This document shows positions 52,015 to 61,443 of a DNA stretch of 64,000 bases, one piece after another (position 1 is the stretch's first letter; each line of letters begins with the position of its first letter). The translations under genes and the position numbers were made by a program. This DNA comes from Bacteroidales bacterium. GTDB lineage: Bacteria; Bacteroidota; Bacteroidia; Bacteroidales; UBA932. The notes below the pieces were generated by a model that saw only the letters and a program-made list of their open reading frames with translations, ran no database searches and was not told the DNA's origin. The DNA is taken from the NCBI GenBank assembly GCA_009777095.1, contig WRMN01000003.1:62001-126000 (forward strand). Reading direction: 5' to 3'.

Positions 52015-52022
52015 TATCTTTG
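52015..52022 (+). promoter_or_regulatory. Promoter -7 element, TATCTTTG
   Basis: TAnnTTTG match. The expected transcription start (about 52028) falls at or just after the first ATG (52027), which favours the second ATG at 52045 as the start of the PCMD lipoprotein. Confidence 0.6.
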
Positions 52023-52044
52023 CTATATGAAAACTAATCTTTAT

Positions 52045-54825
52045 ATGAACACCATTACAAAAAGTTTGATAGGCTTGATTGCATTTACTGCCTTGGCGGT
52101 CTCGTGCGCAAAAATTGACGACCTGAGCAATTATAACGCAATCAAAGGCTTGGAAATTATTTCGCATACGCCTGCAGCAATGGAATTGAGCGGCGCTCAA
52201 ATCGAAGCTGATATTATTTACATTGATATTGATTTCGGGGAATACCTTTTTCCGCTACGGTTTCATGCAACCCCCATTTTTGACGACAATATTGACCGAA
52301 TTATCGGAATTGATTTTTCGCAAGAATTGACGTTTGAAACACTTGATTCCGAACTGCTTTTCTTTGTAATGGCGCCAAGCGGCCTTACGCGCCGCTATAC
52401 CCTTAAACCAAGGGTTAGCCCCTTAGACAAAAATGTTGCCCTCAGCCGTTTCTTTATTATCAAAGAACAGGAGCCAAGCGATATGCTTATATCGGAAGAA
52501 GGCGTAACGATTAGCCTTACAGAAAACGGCGAAAGGAGAGATACACTGAAGATTTTTACTGTGAACGGCAGTTATCCGCTAACGATAAGGCCTGAATTTA
52601 ATATTGCGGAAACCTCGCGATTTGGCGATATTTTATCGCCCGACGGCGCTGTGCAACCGTTCAATAACGGCAATACGCCCCTGCTTTTCGAAAGCGCCGA
52701 TGCGGCGTTTAAATTACAGGTAATCTCCGAAAGCGGATTAGAGAATAGCTGGAATATTGTAGTGCGTCATGCTCTTTCTGTGAGCGGAAGCGACGATGCG
52801 AGTACGCCCGAAGAGCGCGAAGGAAGCGATATAAATCCGCGCACAATCACCGCTGTCCCAAAGGGTAACGCTACATTCGTCATAGATGAAATTTTTGTTA
52901 ATAACATTACGGAAAATATTTTATTAATCCTGAAAAAGTCAGGCGCTGAAATCACTTTTCCCTTAGAGGTGCAGGTGCAGTTCCCTACGCTTAACGGCGT
53001 GCAGCTAATAGGATTGGTTCAGTCTGAAATTATTACCTTCGACAATTGGGACGATGAAAAAACATTCTACCTGCTTGATACCGAGTCCTGTGTATCGCGT
53101 CTATGGAAAATAAAACTGAAAGAGTGGAAGGCGTCGGATAAAGAGGTGCTGTCGTTCAATTATACCTATACGGCAGCTCAGGTACTGGTAGGACTGCAAA
53201 TGCGTCCCTGCATTACATTAGACCTTACACAAACGACCATCAATCCTTTTACAGGGGATATTTATCTCTGTATGACCGCTGTGAATAATGGATTGATTTC
53301 CTCAAGTTGGAAATTGACTTTGAATAACCTGCAAATAGCGGTATCGGACGGCGCTACGCTCGAACCATTACCCGCATTCGAATGGAATGGCAACAACAGT
53401 TGGCAGATGCCTATTTCCTTCAAAGTTATTGCTCAGGACGGTACGGAAAAGATATGGCGCGTCAACGTTCGCGACATGCGTAACTATACGCCTTCCGACG
53501 GTTGTGAATTGACGGGATTGACGATAGTGCGTCATACGCCCAATTTTGCTGTTTTCGATATTTATGAGCCGATAACAATTGATGCGGCAGAACGCATTGT
53601 TACACTGAAACTCTATGATGACGATGGAGTATATCCGCTGAGCGTATGGGTACAGTGTGACATTTCGCCCTTTGCCCGCATAACTTCACAAGACGGCGGA
53701 ACTGCACCGTTGATTTTTGATGACGAAAATTCGGAGCAAATCATCACAATTATTGCCGAAGATGAAACAACAAGTTCCGACTGGACTATCAGGTTGCAGC
53801 CTCCTCCGCGCGAGGCGCAGGCAAAAGTGGAAACATTCCGTGTAACATCTGTTTCACAAGGCGTACAGTTGGATCAGGTAACAATAAATGACGAGAAAGG
53901 CTCAATACGACTGATTGTATATAACGCGGTAGATTTCCCGCTTGAAGTAACCTACGTGATGACCATTTCCAAGAAGGCAACCGCATCTATCCCGCTGCGG
54001 GGAACTTTTATGGTCAATTCTTATACGGATATTCAATCATTTGTCGTAACGGCTGAAGATGGCTCAACGCGCAACTGGAATGTGCGGTTGGTTTATGAGC
54101 CTCAACTTACGAATTGGATTCTTGATGTATGGAGCAATCTTTCGGGGTATCGGGAACCTGTCGGGTGGGCTACAGCCAACAATTCTTTTGTTACCGGCAC
54201 AACCGAGGTTGCGGGAAGTCCTGCATCAGGATCGGCAGCACAAATGAGAACCAGCAGCCCTCCAATAATCAACAGCATTGCATCAGGTTCGCTCTTCCTC
54301 GGCAGTTTCGACAGAACAAACGTCTTGGCAGGCATGTCCGATCCAAACAGATTAACATTCTTTGGGATACCTTTTGCAACTTCAGGTAAGATACTCGGCA
54401 TGGAGTTTGACGCTATCTACTTGCCAGGAAGTCTGTATATCAACGGCACAGACCGCGAATTAGCTTCCTCAACGATAGAATTAGTGAAACCCAAGCAGGG
54501 ACAGGAAAACGCCACATTTTGCTATCATGGCCTCAAATCGGACGGAACGCCGCATCCTGACAATACTGCCGAAGCTGTTGCGCGCGCGAAGGTGGAGTTG
54601 GGAAATTCGCCCGGCACAGCATGGAATGGCGCCGACATCACGGTCATATCGAATACAAATTGGACAAAGGTTCAGGTGCTTTTCAACTACCCCAGCGGAC
54701 AGATGCCCTCCTTTACGCACCTCCATATTGTCTTTTCATCAAGCGCGCAGGGCGACTCATTCAGAGGGGTAGTCGGATCGACCCTTAGAGTTGATAATAT
54801 CAAAATATTATATGAAGAAGATTAA
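52045..54825 (+). CDS. PCMD-domain outer-surface lipoprotein with repeated Ig-like modules
   Basis: A 926-residue lipoprotein: signal ending LAVSC, with AKIDDLSN after the cysteine, an acidic surface-export-type signal. Five to six beta-sandwich modules follow, each closing with a W-x-[IVL]-x-[VL] phrase (SWNIVVRH, RLWKIKLKE, SSWKLTLNN, KIWRVNVRD, SDWTIRLQP, RNWNVRLVY). The C-terminal about 220 residues (from GYREPVGWATANNSF) form a putative carbohydrate metabolism domain (PCMD), a beta-sandwich common in Bacteroidota. The beta-barrel gene follows at once. A surface glycan-binding role is plausible but unproven. Start chosen by the promoter position; 52027 is the alternative. Confidence 0.82.
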   Translation: MNTITKSLIGLIAFTALAVSCAKIDDLSNYNAIKGLEIISHTPAAMELSGAQIEADIIYIDIDFGEYLFPLRFHATPIFDDNIDRIIGIDFSQELTFETLDSELLFFVMAPSGLTRRYTLKPRVSPLDKNVALSRFFIIKEQEPSDMLISEEGVTISLTENGERRDTLKIFTVNGSYPLTIRPEFNIAETSRFGDILSPDGAVQPFNNGNTPLLFESADAAFKLQVISESGLENSWNIVVRHALSVSGSDDASTPEEREGSDINPRTITAVPKGNATFVIDEIFVNNITENILLILKKSGAEITFPLEVQVQFPTLNGVQLIGLVQSEIITFDNWDDEKTFYLLDTESCVSRLWKIKLKEWKASDKEVLSFNYTYTAAQVLVGLQMRPCITLDLTQTTINPFTGDIYLCMTAVNNGLISSSWKLTLNNLQIAVSDGATLEPLPAFEWNGNNSWQMPISFKVIAQDGTEKIWRVNVRDMRNYTPSDGCELTGLTIVRHTPNFAVFDIYEPITIDAAERIVTLKLYDDDGVYPLSVWVQCDISPFARITSQDGGTAPLIFDDENSEQIITIIAEDETTSSDWTIRLQPPPREAQAKVETFRVTSVSQGVQLDQVTINDEKGSIRLIVYNAVDFPLEVTYVMTISKKATASIPLRGTFMVNSYTDIQSFVVTAEDGSTRNWNVRLVYEPQLTNWILDVWSNLSGYREPVGWATANNSFVTGTTEVAGSPASGSAAQMRTSSPPIINSIASGSLFLGSFDRTNVLAGMSDPNRLTFFGIPFATSGKILGMEFDAIYLPGSLYINGTDRELASSTIELVKPKQGQENATFCYHGLKSDGTPHPDNTAEAVARAKVELGNSPGTAWNGADITVISNTNWTKVQVLFNYPSGQMPSFTHLHIVFSSSAQGDSFRGVVGSTLRVDNIKILYEED

Positions 54826-54826
54826 A

Positions 54827-55633
54827 ATGAAAAAAGTGAATATAGTAGCTGCTGCCTTCCTTTTTTTGGTTGTTTCCGCTTCAGCGACCGAACAACCGAC
54901 AGATAAGAAAGAAGCAAAATTCCCCATAACATTTGCCTTAGGCGTTCATACAGGAACAGACATAGGAGGCGCTGTACCCATGCCCTTGGGAAAGGCTATC
55001 GGCGGAGAAGACAAAATAAACGCCTCGTTCGGTCTGAGGCCGCAATTAGGAATTTCGGCTACGGCAGCTTTTCATGAGCGCTGGTCATTGACCCTTGAAG
55101 CCACTTATAAAATGCTGGCCTTGTCGGCCAAGGCTTGGGTCGAAAATCAAATTTTCACCGATAGGAGCGGCGAGACATGGGTTGAAGCCAGTTTTCGGGG
55201 AACAGCCTTAATGAAGATGTCCTTCCCTATGTTTGAATTTCCTCTTTATATGCGCTACACCTTCGGAGGCGGCAATAACCGAATTTTGCTGGGGGGATAT
55301 TATGCACGGGTATTCAATGCAAAATTTGAATCCACACCTTACAAAGGAATGTTGTTCAATCTGGTTGACGGAAAACCCGATTATGACAACCCAAGCAGCA
55401 TTGTTTCGCCCGATGACCCTTATACCCATAATTTTACTGACGCCATGAGTAAATGGGACGCAGGGATTATATTGGGTTACGAGCGGAAAATTTTCATTCC
55501 CCGACTATTGATTGGTTGCCGTTTCCTTATGGGTTTTAACGACATCTTTCAACCTGATAAAAAGTATCTTGACTACAAAATGACGCACATGCGCGGGACA
55601 CTAACGGTTAGCTATATTTTCAGTAAATTTTAA
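54827..55633 (+). CDS. Outer-membrane beta-barrel protein (PorT-like)
   Basis: A 268-residue outer-membrane protein with signal peptide (MKKVNIVAAAFLFLVVSASA) and a series of amphipathic strands ending with the aromatic TLTVSYIFSKF, typical of eight-to-ten-strand barrels. The frame is open upstream to 54791, overlapping the PCMD gene, but the ATG two bases after the PCMD stop at 54825 gives a proper signal peptide. The tight pairing suggests the barrel and PCMD lipoprotein act together. Confidence 0.78.
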   Translation: MKKVNIVAAAFLFLVVSASATEQPTDKKEAKFPITFALGVHTGTDIGGAVPMPLGKAIGGEDKINASFGLRPQLGISATAAFHERWSLTLEATYKMLALSAKAWVENQIFTDRSGETWVEASFRGTALMKMSFPMFEFPLYMRYTFGGGNNRILLGGYYARVFNAKFESTPYKGMLFNLVDGKPDYDNPSSIVSPDDPYTHNFTDAMSKWDAGIILGYERKIFIPRLLIGCRFLMGFNDIFQPDKKYLDYKMTHMRGTLTVSYIFSKF

Positions 55634-55644
55634 CGGATTATATT

Positions 55645-56748
55645 TTAAATTTTTTCCGTCAATTTCTGCACTAAGCGGTATTGGTTAAAAAATTCCTTAG
55701 CCAGCACACGTACTACCATATAAGTAGGAATAGCCAAAATCATGCCGAAAATGCCTGCTATGCTGCCTGCTGTAAGAATGACCAAAAATATTTCGAGCGG
55801 GTGCGCTTTAATGCTGTTCGAATAAATGTAAGGTTGGAACACCATAGCATCAATAATATTAATGGTAATGTAAACACAAGCCATTTTCAGCAGAGGAATG
55901 TATAAGGGAATATCCCATGCGTTAAATGCTGTGGCCGTACCCATTGTTAATCCGAACAACAAACTGATGAGAGGCCCGATATAGGGAATCATATTGAGAA
56001 TGCCGCCTAAAAAACCAAGCACTATAGCGGTAGAGAAAGGCAGGCCGACAACAAGGGTGAGGCCTGTGGTGAGTAAGGTCATTACACAAAGCATATCGGC
56101 AAATATACCGATAAAATAGCGCCTCAACAGCTGTGCTATAGTGTTTAAAGCGTGGCGTGCGTTGCTTTCATATTTAGTCGGAAAAAGCGCGAGCATGCCC
56201 TCATAAAACAGGTTGTCTTCCTTTAAAAAGAAGAAAGTAATAAAGGTAATGGCAAACAGAGCTACGGCAAGGCTTACCAGCATGTTGGCAACCGAGCCGA
56301 AAACGCCGACAACAGCCGAGGTGTTGACAATTCCCCTCAATTTTTCTTCTAATAATTCCTGAAGATTAAAGGTATCATCTACGCCGAATATGTGTTCTTT
56401 TATCCACAATTCTACCTGAATAAGATTATCGCTGAGATTAGCAATTAATTGATTGGAGTTAATAGTAGATAACTGGTTGAAGAAATTAGTAATCAGCGGC
56501 GACAATAGCAATAAGAAGAGCAGGAAAATAGCCCATAAGGCGATTACAGTAATCATCGCCGATAAAAAATGAGGGAATTTACGTTTTCCTATGCGTAAGC
56601 GATTGAGTACATTAACCAAGGGGCGCCCGATGAGCGAGAGTACGCCTGCAATCAGCAGGTAAGCCAATATATTACTGAAATACCATGCTAAGAAAGCAAC
56701 TAATGCTACCCCTACAGTAATGATGATATATCGCGCCAACTTATTCAT
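55645..56748 (-). CDS. AI-2E/PerM-family membrane transporter
   Basis: A 367-residue integral membrane protein with about eight helices, a central hydrophilic stretch and the family block LGGILNMIPYIGPLISLL. AI-2E-family proteins include autoinducer exporters and Na+/H+ antiporters, so the substrate is open. It is the last of the ftsH-cdsA-psd operon, 12 bases after psd. The same position is common in Bacteroidales. Confidence 0.87.
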   Translation of the reverse strand: MNKLARYIIITVGVALVAFLAWYFSNILAYLLIAGVLSLIGRPLVNVLNRLRIGKRKFPHFLSAMITVIALWAIFLLFLLLLSPLITNFFNQLSTINSNQLIANLSDNLIQVELWIKEHIFGVDDTFNLQELLEEKLRGIVNTSAVVGVFGSVANMLVSLAVALFAITFITFFFLKEDNLFYEGMLALFPTKYESNARHALNTIAQLLRRYFIGIFADMLCVMTLLTTGLTLVVGLPFSTAIVLGFLGGILNMIPYIGPLISLLFGLTMGTATAFNAWDIPLYIPLLKMACVYITINIIDAMVFQPYIYSNSIKAHPLEIFLVILTAGSIAGIFGMILAIPTYMVVRVLAKEFFNQYRLVQKLTEKI

Positions 56749-56760
56749 TGAACCTTGAAC

Positions 56761-57414
56761 TTATAATATTGCTATAACCGTTTGCCTTCCTTTAACCTTA
56801 TCGCCTTCTTTCACATTTATTGTTGTTCCTAAAGGCAGAAAAATATCCACGCGCGAACCGAATTTGATAAAACCAAATTCCGTTCCCTGCTGTGCAGATT
56901 GGCCTTCTTTGGCATAGCATACGATACGGCGGGCGATAAGTCCTGCAATTTGGCGGAAAAGAACACGGACGCCATTATGGTTAACTACAATAGTGGTACG
57001 CTCGTTGTCTTCCGAAGATTTTTCGCGGTAAGCTACTAAATACTTGCCCTGATGATGACGAAAATATTCGACTATGCCGTCTATGGGAAACCAATTGATA
57101 TGTACGTTGAACACCGACATAAAAATAGACACCTGCAGGCGTTTATCTTTGAAAAATTCATTTTCTTCCGTTTCTTTAACGATAACGATAGTACCGTCGG
57201 CAGGTGCGATAACAGCATTGTCGTCCAACACGGGAATACGTTTTGGAACACGGAAAAAACACAATACAAAGAGATAAAGTATCAGCAGCCCTATCATAAC
57301 TGACCACAGGGGCCAGCCAACGCCGCAAAACCAGCGCACAGCCGCAGCTATAATCAAAAATAAGACGGCGGTGAAATTAAGAATATATTGTCCTTCGCGG
57401 TGAATTTTTATCAT
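56761..57414 (-). CDS. psd: Phosphatidylserine decarboxylase-family proenzyme
   Basis: A 217-residue protein that should self-cleave at G186-S187 (KFGSRVD) to form the pyruvoyl group on the small chain. PADGTIVIVKE and FMSVFNVHINWFPIDG are the conserved substrate-loop regions, and two N-terminal hydrophobic helices (about 12-52) anchor it. It converts phosphatidylserine to phosphatidylethanolamine. The gene lies four bases after cdsA, consistent with a phospholipid pathway. Confidence 0.95.
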   Translation of the reverse strand: MIKIHREGQYILNFTAVLFLIIAAAVRWFCGVGWPLWSVMIGLLILYLFVLCFFRVPKRIPVLDDNAVIAPADGTIVIVKETEENEFFKDKRLQVSIFMSVFNVHINWFPIDGIVEYFRHHQGKYLVAYREKSSEDNERTTIVVNHNGVRVLFRQIAGLIARRIVCYAKEGQSAQQGTEFGFIKFGSRVDIFLPLGTTINVKEGDKVKGRQTVIAIL

Positions 57415-57418
57415 AATT

Positions 57419-58267
57419 TTATAAAATATTTACAAGTTTTAAATAGAATAAAGCCATGGGAATAGCTAATAGAGCCGCATCGAAACGGTCTATCAGGCCG
57501 CCGTGCCCGGGCATAATTTTTCCTGAATCTTTTACGCCTATGCTGCGCTTAAACTGCGATTCTACAAGGTCGCCCAAAACGCCGAATATGCAGATAATAA
57601 CCGAAAGAATTATGACGTCTTCAAGGGAAATAGCGTGATAGGGGTTCAGGGGAAATATATAGAGATACATCAGATAGCCGGCCAAAGCAGCGCTGAAAAT
57701 ACCGCCGATAAAACCTTCCCATGATTTTTTCGGCGAAAGACTGGGGAACAGTTTGTGCCTTCCGTGGCGGCCGAAAAGAATACCGAAAATGTAGGCGCCC
57801 ACATCGCAACTCCAAAGAATGATAAAGCAGCCGAGCAACAGATGTCCGTCAAAAACAACCTCCGCACCGACTATAGCAGCATTTGTCGGGTAAACAAAAT
57901 AATTCCACAAGGCAACAGGCAGGGCAATATAAATTATGGCAAGCAGGTTTTGCCCGACTACCACAAACGGTTGTTCATCTTTTTGGTATATTTGCGCCAC
58001 AAATATCAATAAGGGAAGAGGTATGATAATGTATGCGTTAATTGCTCCCGCGGTGAACAATATCAATCCAAGGCCTGTGGCTATAGCCAACATCTGTTGG
58101 GTTAAATGGTTATTAGCGCCCCAAGTCAAACGGAAAAACTCCATCATCATAGTAAACACTATCAACAGTTGCAAACAAAGAAAAGCTATCGGGTGTAACA
58201 GTATTCCCGCTGTCATGATGAGCAGGAATAAAATTCCACTGAGGGTTCTTATGAATAAGTTTTTCAT
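57419..58267 (-). CDS. cdsA: Phosphatidate cytidylyltransferase
   Basis: A 282-residue membrane enzyme with about eight helices and the CDP-diacylglycerol synthase signature SIGVKDSGKIMPGHGGLIDRFD near the C-terminus, read as KDSGK...GHGG...DRFD. It makes CDP-diacylglycerol from phosphatidate and CTP, the precursor for phosphatidylserine. Its ATG overlaps the ftsH stop by four bases (ATGA). Confidence 0.96.
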   Translation of the reverse strand: MKNLFIRTLSGILFLLIMTAGILLHPIAFLCLQLLIVFTMMMEFFRLTWGANNHLTQQMLAIATGLGLILFTAGAINAYIIIPLPLLIFVAQIYQKDEQPFVVVGQNLLAIIYIALPVALWNYFVYPTNAAIVGAEVVFDGHLLLGCFIILWSCDVGAYIFGILFGRHGRHKLFPSLSPKKSWEGFIGGIFSAALAGYLMYLYIFPLNPYHAISLEDVIILSVIICIFGVLGDLVESQFKRSIGVKDSGKIMPGHGGLIDRFDAALLAIPMALFYLKLVNIL

Positions 58268-60237
58268 GCTTCTCTCAATAATTCTTCCTGCCGACTTGGT
58301 TTACGGCGAGGGCCGAAAATCTGTTCAACATCATCGGCAAATATTACCTCGCGTTCCAATAATAATTCCGCTAATTTAGTAAACCCTTCCATATAGGTAG
58401 TCAGGATTTGTTTAGCAGTATCATAGGCCTTATCTATCAGGTTTTTCACTTCATCGTCGAGAAGTTCGGCAGTTTTTTCGCTGTAGGGGCGGCTAAAGCC
58501 GAATTCATACTGACCGCTGGAATCATAGTAGCTTCTGTTGCCCACTTTTTCGCTCATGCCGAAATAGGATACCATAGCATAAGCCTGCTTAGTTACTCTT
58601 TCAAGATCGTTGACGGCGCCTGTGGACAGTCGGCCTAAAACCAATTCTTCCGCTGCACGGCCGCCAAGGGTAGCCGCCATTTCTTCGCAGAGCTGCTCGG
58701 TGGTAGTAATTTGCCGTTCTTCGGGAAGATACCAGGCTGCACCCAAGGCACGTCCGCGGGGAATAATGGTTACTTTCACCAGCGGGGTGGCATGGTCAAG
58801 CATCCAGCTAACCGTAGCGTGGCCGGCCTCATGGAAGGCAATAGCTCTTTTTTCTTCCTGTGTAATAATCTTACTCTTGCGCTCTAAACCGCCTATAATA
58901 CGGTCAATAGCATCAAGGAAATCTTGCTTTTCAATCGTTTTTTTATTCTTACGCGCAGCAATCAATGCCGCTTCGTTACATACGTTGGCAATATCGGCGC
59001 CTGAAAAACCTGGCGTTTGTTTGGCCAAGAAATCAAGTTCAAAACCATCAACCAATTTCAGTCCGCGCAAGTGTACCTTAAAAATATCCAAGCGCTCTCT
59101 AAATTCGGGCAGGTCAACGTGAATCTGGCGGTCGAAGCGTCCGGCGCGCAACAAGGCTTTATCGAGAATATCGGCGCGGTTGGTAGCGGCGAGGATAATC
59201 ACGCCGGTATTAGAGCCGAAGCCGTCCATTTCGGTGAGCAATTGGTTGAGCGTGTTTTCACGTTCGTCGTTGGAAGTGAAACCTGCGTTTTTGCTGCGGG
59301 CGCGGCCTACGGCGTCAATTTCATCAATAAATACAATGCAGGGCGCCTTTTCTTTAGCCTGACGGAAAAGGTCGCGCACACGCGAAGCGCCCACGCCTAC
59401 AAACATTTCCACAAAGTCGGAACCCGAAAGTGAAAAGAAAGGCACATCGGCCTCGCCTGCCACCGCTTTGGCCAGCATTGTTTTTCCTGTTCCCGGAGGG
59501 CCTATCAGCAAGGCGCCTTTGGGAATTTTGCCGCCCAATTCGGTATATTTTTTTGGATTTTTCAAAAAGTCAACAATTTCCATCACTTCCACCTTAGCTT
59601 CTTCCAATCCGGCTACATCTTTAAAGGTAATTTTGTTCTTATGGTCTTTGTCGAACAGCTGCGCTTTGGAACGGCCAACGCTGAAGATACCGCCGCCTCC
59701 GGGCCCTCCGCCAAAACCGGCCGACATACGGCGAAACATAAAGAACCACAAGAGAAGCAACAATATGGGAAAGGTCAGCCACTCAAAAAGCCGACCTAAA
59801 TAATCGTTACGTTCTTCGGTATCTATCTTAAATTGTTCTTCAAGGGGTAAAGAGTTATTAACCTCTTCTATTTTAGCGTAGGCATCGGTATATTGTTGAA
59901 CCACAAAATAAAATTGCGGTCCACTCTTCGGAGCGTCGGAAGTAAATCCGAGTTTTTTATTGTACTTGCTTATGCTGTCTTTTTTTATGTACACCTCAAC
60001 GCGGTTGATATTGGTAATCAATGATAGTTTAGCCACATCTCCAGAGGTAATTATCTGTTCTTTAACCTCTTGCCATTGAACTTGTACAGGACTTTTGCCA
60101 TTGTTGAATACCCACATATACATAATAAATCCACCTATCAACAAGTAAAACCACATTATTACACGCGGCCTTTTGCCATTAGCGTTAGGCCTTTGAGGAG
60201 GCGGAGGAGGGCCTTTTGGAGGTATGCTTCCGTTCAT
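58264..60237 (-). CDS. ftsH: ATP-dependent zinc metalloprotease FtsH
   Basis: A 657-residue AAA+ membrane protease. It has a proline-rich N-terminus ([12 protein letters not shown]), two membrane helices (about 26-44 and 150-170), Walker A GPPGTGKT at 246-253, the pore motif in [13 protein letters not shown], the second region of homology and the zinc site HEAGH at 469-473. It degrades misfolded membrane proteins. The gene starts the ftsH-cdsA-psd-AI-2E operon. In many Bacteroidota the gene rsfS lies just before ftsH; it is absent here. Confidence 0.97.
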   Translation of the reverse strand: MNGSIPPKGPPPPPQRPNANGKRPRVIMWFYLLIGGFIMYMWVFNNGKSPVQVQWQEVKEQIITSGDVAKLSLITNINRVEVYIKKDSISKYNKKLGFTSDAPKSGPQFYFVVQQYTDAYAKIEEVNNSLPLEEQFKIDTEERNDYLGRLFEWLTFPILLLLLWFFMFRRMSAGFGGGPGGGGIFSVGRSKAQLFDKDHKNKITFKDVAGLEEAKVEVMEIVDFLKNPKKYTELGGKIPKGALLIGPPGTGKTMLAKAVAGEADVPFFSLSGSDFVEMFVGVGASRVRDLFRQAKEKAPCIVFIDEIDAVGRARSKNAGFTSNDERENTLNQLLTEMDGFGSNTGVIILAATNRADILDKALLRAGRFDRQIHVDLPEFRERLDIFKVHLRGLKLVDGFELDFLAKQTPGFSGADIANVCNEAALIAARKNKKTIEKQDFLDAIDRIIGGLERKSKIITQEEKRAIAFHEAGHATVSWMLDHATPLVKVTIIPRGRALGAAWYLPEERQITTTEQLCEEMAATLGGRAAEELVLGRLSTGAVNDLERVTKQAYAMVSYFGMSEKVGNRSYYDSSGQYEFGFSRPYSEKTAELLDDEVKNLIDKAYDTAKQILTTYMEGFTKLAELLLEREVIFADDVEQIFGPRRKPSRQEELLREA

Positions 60238-60260
60238 TCTTTTTTCTTATATTTTTTTAC

Positions 60261-60289
60261 TAAATTTGCTGAACCAATTTGCAAAGATA
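60261..60289. promoter_or_regulatory. Divergent promoters of ftsH and birA
   Basis: TAAATTTG at 60261-60268 reads forward towards birA (ATG 60320). CAAAGATA at 60282-60289 is TATCTTTG in reverse, towards ftsH (ATG 60237). They lie 13 bases apart in a small region and so share the polymerase footprint. Confidence 0.6.
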
Positions 60290-60319
60290 ATAAAATAAAC
60301 AATACCTTAATGTAAAAAT

Positions 60320-61051
60320 ATGAAAACAATTGAACCTCATTCTGTCACATGGCTCAATACGGTTGATTCCACAAACAGCGAAGCAGCCCGCCATTCCGCA
60401 ACAGCCGCTGATTTAGAGGTATGGGCTGCCGTTTTTCAGCAAGTCGGCCGCGGTCAGCAAGAAAATCGCTGGGAAAGCGAGGCAGGCAAGAATCTCTTGT
60501 TTTCCATATTTTTACGTCCCAAGCTCCTATTGGCCGAAAAACAATTTTTACTCTCGCAATTGGTCTCTATCGCGCTTTGCGACTGTCTGCAAAAAGAAGG
60601 AGTGAAAGCTGTAATTAAGTGGCCGAATGATATTTATGTAAATAAAAAAAAGATTGCAGGTATCCTGATTGAACATCATATTTCAGGCGCATATATCTCA
60701 TCAAGCATTGCAGGAATAGGCCTGAATGTTAACCAACAGGTTTTTCACACTGCCCCTAATCCTACCTCCATGTTTTTGGAGACTAAGCGTTTGTTCGACC
60801 TGCCTTTATTGTTGCAAAAAATAATAAATAATATAAAAACATACTATCTATCCATAGATGCTGAAAAACTACAAGAGAGATACCTTTCTTATTTGCTAAA
60901 CTACAAAAAATGGGCTACTTACATAAATTCTGACGGAAAGATTTTCAAGGCTAAAATTATAGATGTATGTTCTACGGGAGAATTAAGTTTAATCAATAAG
61001 ATGGGTGATATTCTGCATTTTGCTTTTAAAGAAATAAGTCTGTGTCAATAA
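60320..61051 (+). CDS. birA: Biotin-[acetyl-CoA carboxylase] ligase
   Basis: A 243-residue biotin protein ligase without an N-terminal DNA-binding domain. The biotin-binding motif GRGQQENRWES and the central KWPNDIYVNKKKIAGILIEH are intact. It attaches biotin to carboxylase carrier proteins. It lies divergently from ftsH. The group without HTH cannot act as a repressor. Confidence 0.95.
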   Translation: MKTIEPHSVTWLNTVDSTNSEAARHSATAADLEVWAAVFQQVGRGQQENRWESEAGKNLLFSIFLRPKLLLAEKQFLLSQLVSIALCDCLQKEGVKAVIKWPNDIYVNKKKIAGILIEHHISGAYISSSIAGIGLNVNQQVFHTAPNPTSMFLETKRLFDLPLLLQKIINNIKTYYLSIDAEKLQERYLSYLLNYKKWATYINSDGKIFKAKIIDVCSTGELSLINKMGDILHFAFKEISLCQ

Positions 61052-61067
61052 ATAAAAAGAAAGCCTA

Positions 61068-61098
61068 TTGTTTTTACCGAAAAGAATATCTACCTTTG
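61068..61098 (+). promoter_or_regulatory. Promoter of the 6S-like RNA
   Basis: TTG at 61068-61070, 20-base spacer and TACCTTTG at 61091-61098. One of the most complete promoters in the window, followed by no open frame. Confidence 0.75.
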
Positions 61099-61103
61099 CA
61101 GTG

Positions 61104-61258
61104 CCATTGAAGGAATAAGGTGGCAATCTCTTGGACGGATTATTATAGGTGTGTTACTTCGGGTTTAATTTCTACATACTAATGATGTTAGATTAAATCC
61201 CAAAACCCGTCGAGCTTGAAGAAACTTCGGTTTTTTCGGTGAGATGCCGCCTTTTTTT
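61104..61258 (+). ncRNA. ssrS: 6S-like structured RNA
   Basis: About 155 bases with a rod-like fold and no coding frame. The closing stem is AAGGTGGCAATCTC (61117-61130) with GAGATGCCGCCTT (61241-61253, one bulge). A second helix pairs GACGG (61134-61138) with CCGTC (61207-61211), and a long apical arm pairs GGGTTTAAT (61161-61169) with ATTAAATCCC (about 61192-61201). The rod with a central bulge, the strong promoter and poly-T end fit 6S RNA, which binds RNA polymerase; the Bacteroidales-1 motif is a related candidate. A covariance-model search is needed to be sure. Confidence 0.6.
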
Positions 61259-61261
61259 GAG

Positions 61262-61293
61262 AGCTTGTTCAATTTTTTGAACAAGCTTTTTTT
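61262..61293 (+). terminator. Rho-independent terminator
   Basis: AGCTTGTTCAA (61262-61272) and TTGAACAAGCT (61277-61287) form a perfect 11-base stem with a four-base loop, followed by TTTTTT. It is the second stop after the 6S-like RNA. Confidence 0.85.
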
Positions 61294-61381
61294 ATGGGCG
61301 TTTTTAATAATTAAATTGCTGGTAGGTAAATAGATAGATGAAATTTTGTAAATAAATTATTTTTTCAATCATTTATTTTTG

Positions 61382-61389
61382 TAATTTTG
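61382..61389 (+). promoter_or_regulatory. Promoter -7 element, TAATTTTG
   Basis: TAnnTTTG match ahead of the secreted protein pair. A hairpin GTCCG/CGGAC (61408-61426) lies in the leader. Confidence 0.5.
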
Positions 61390-61443
61390 CAGAAAGATTA
61401 TTAAAAAGTCCGAGCAGGGAACGGACGTAAAACTAACAATAAG

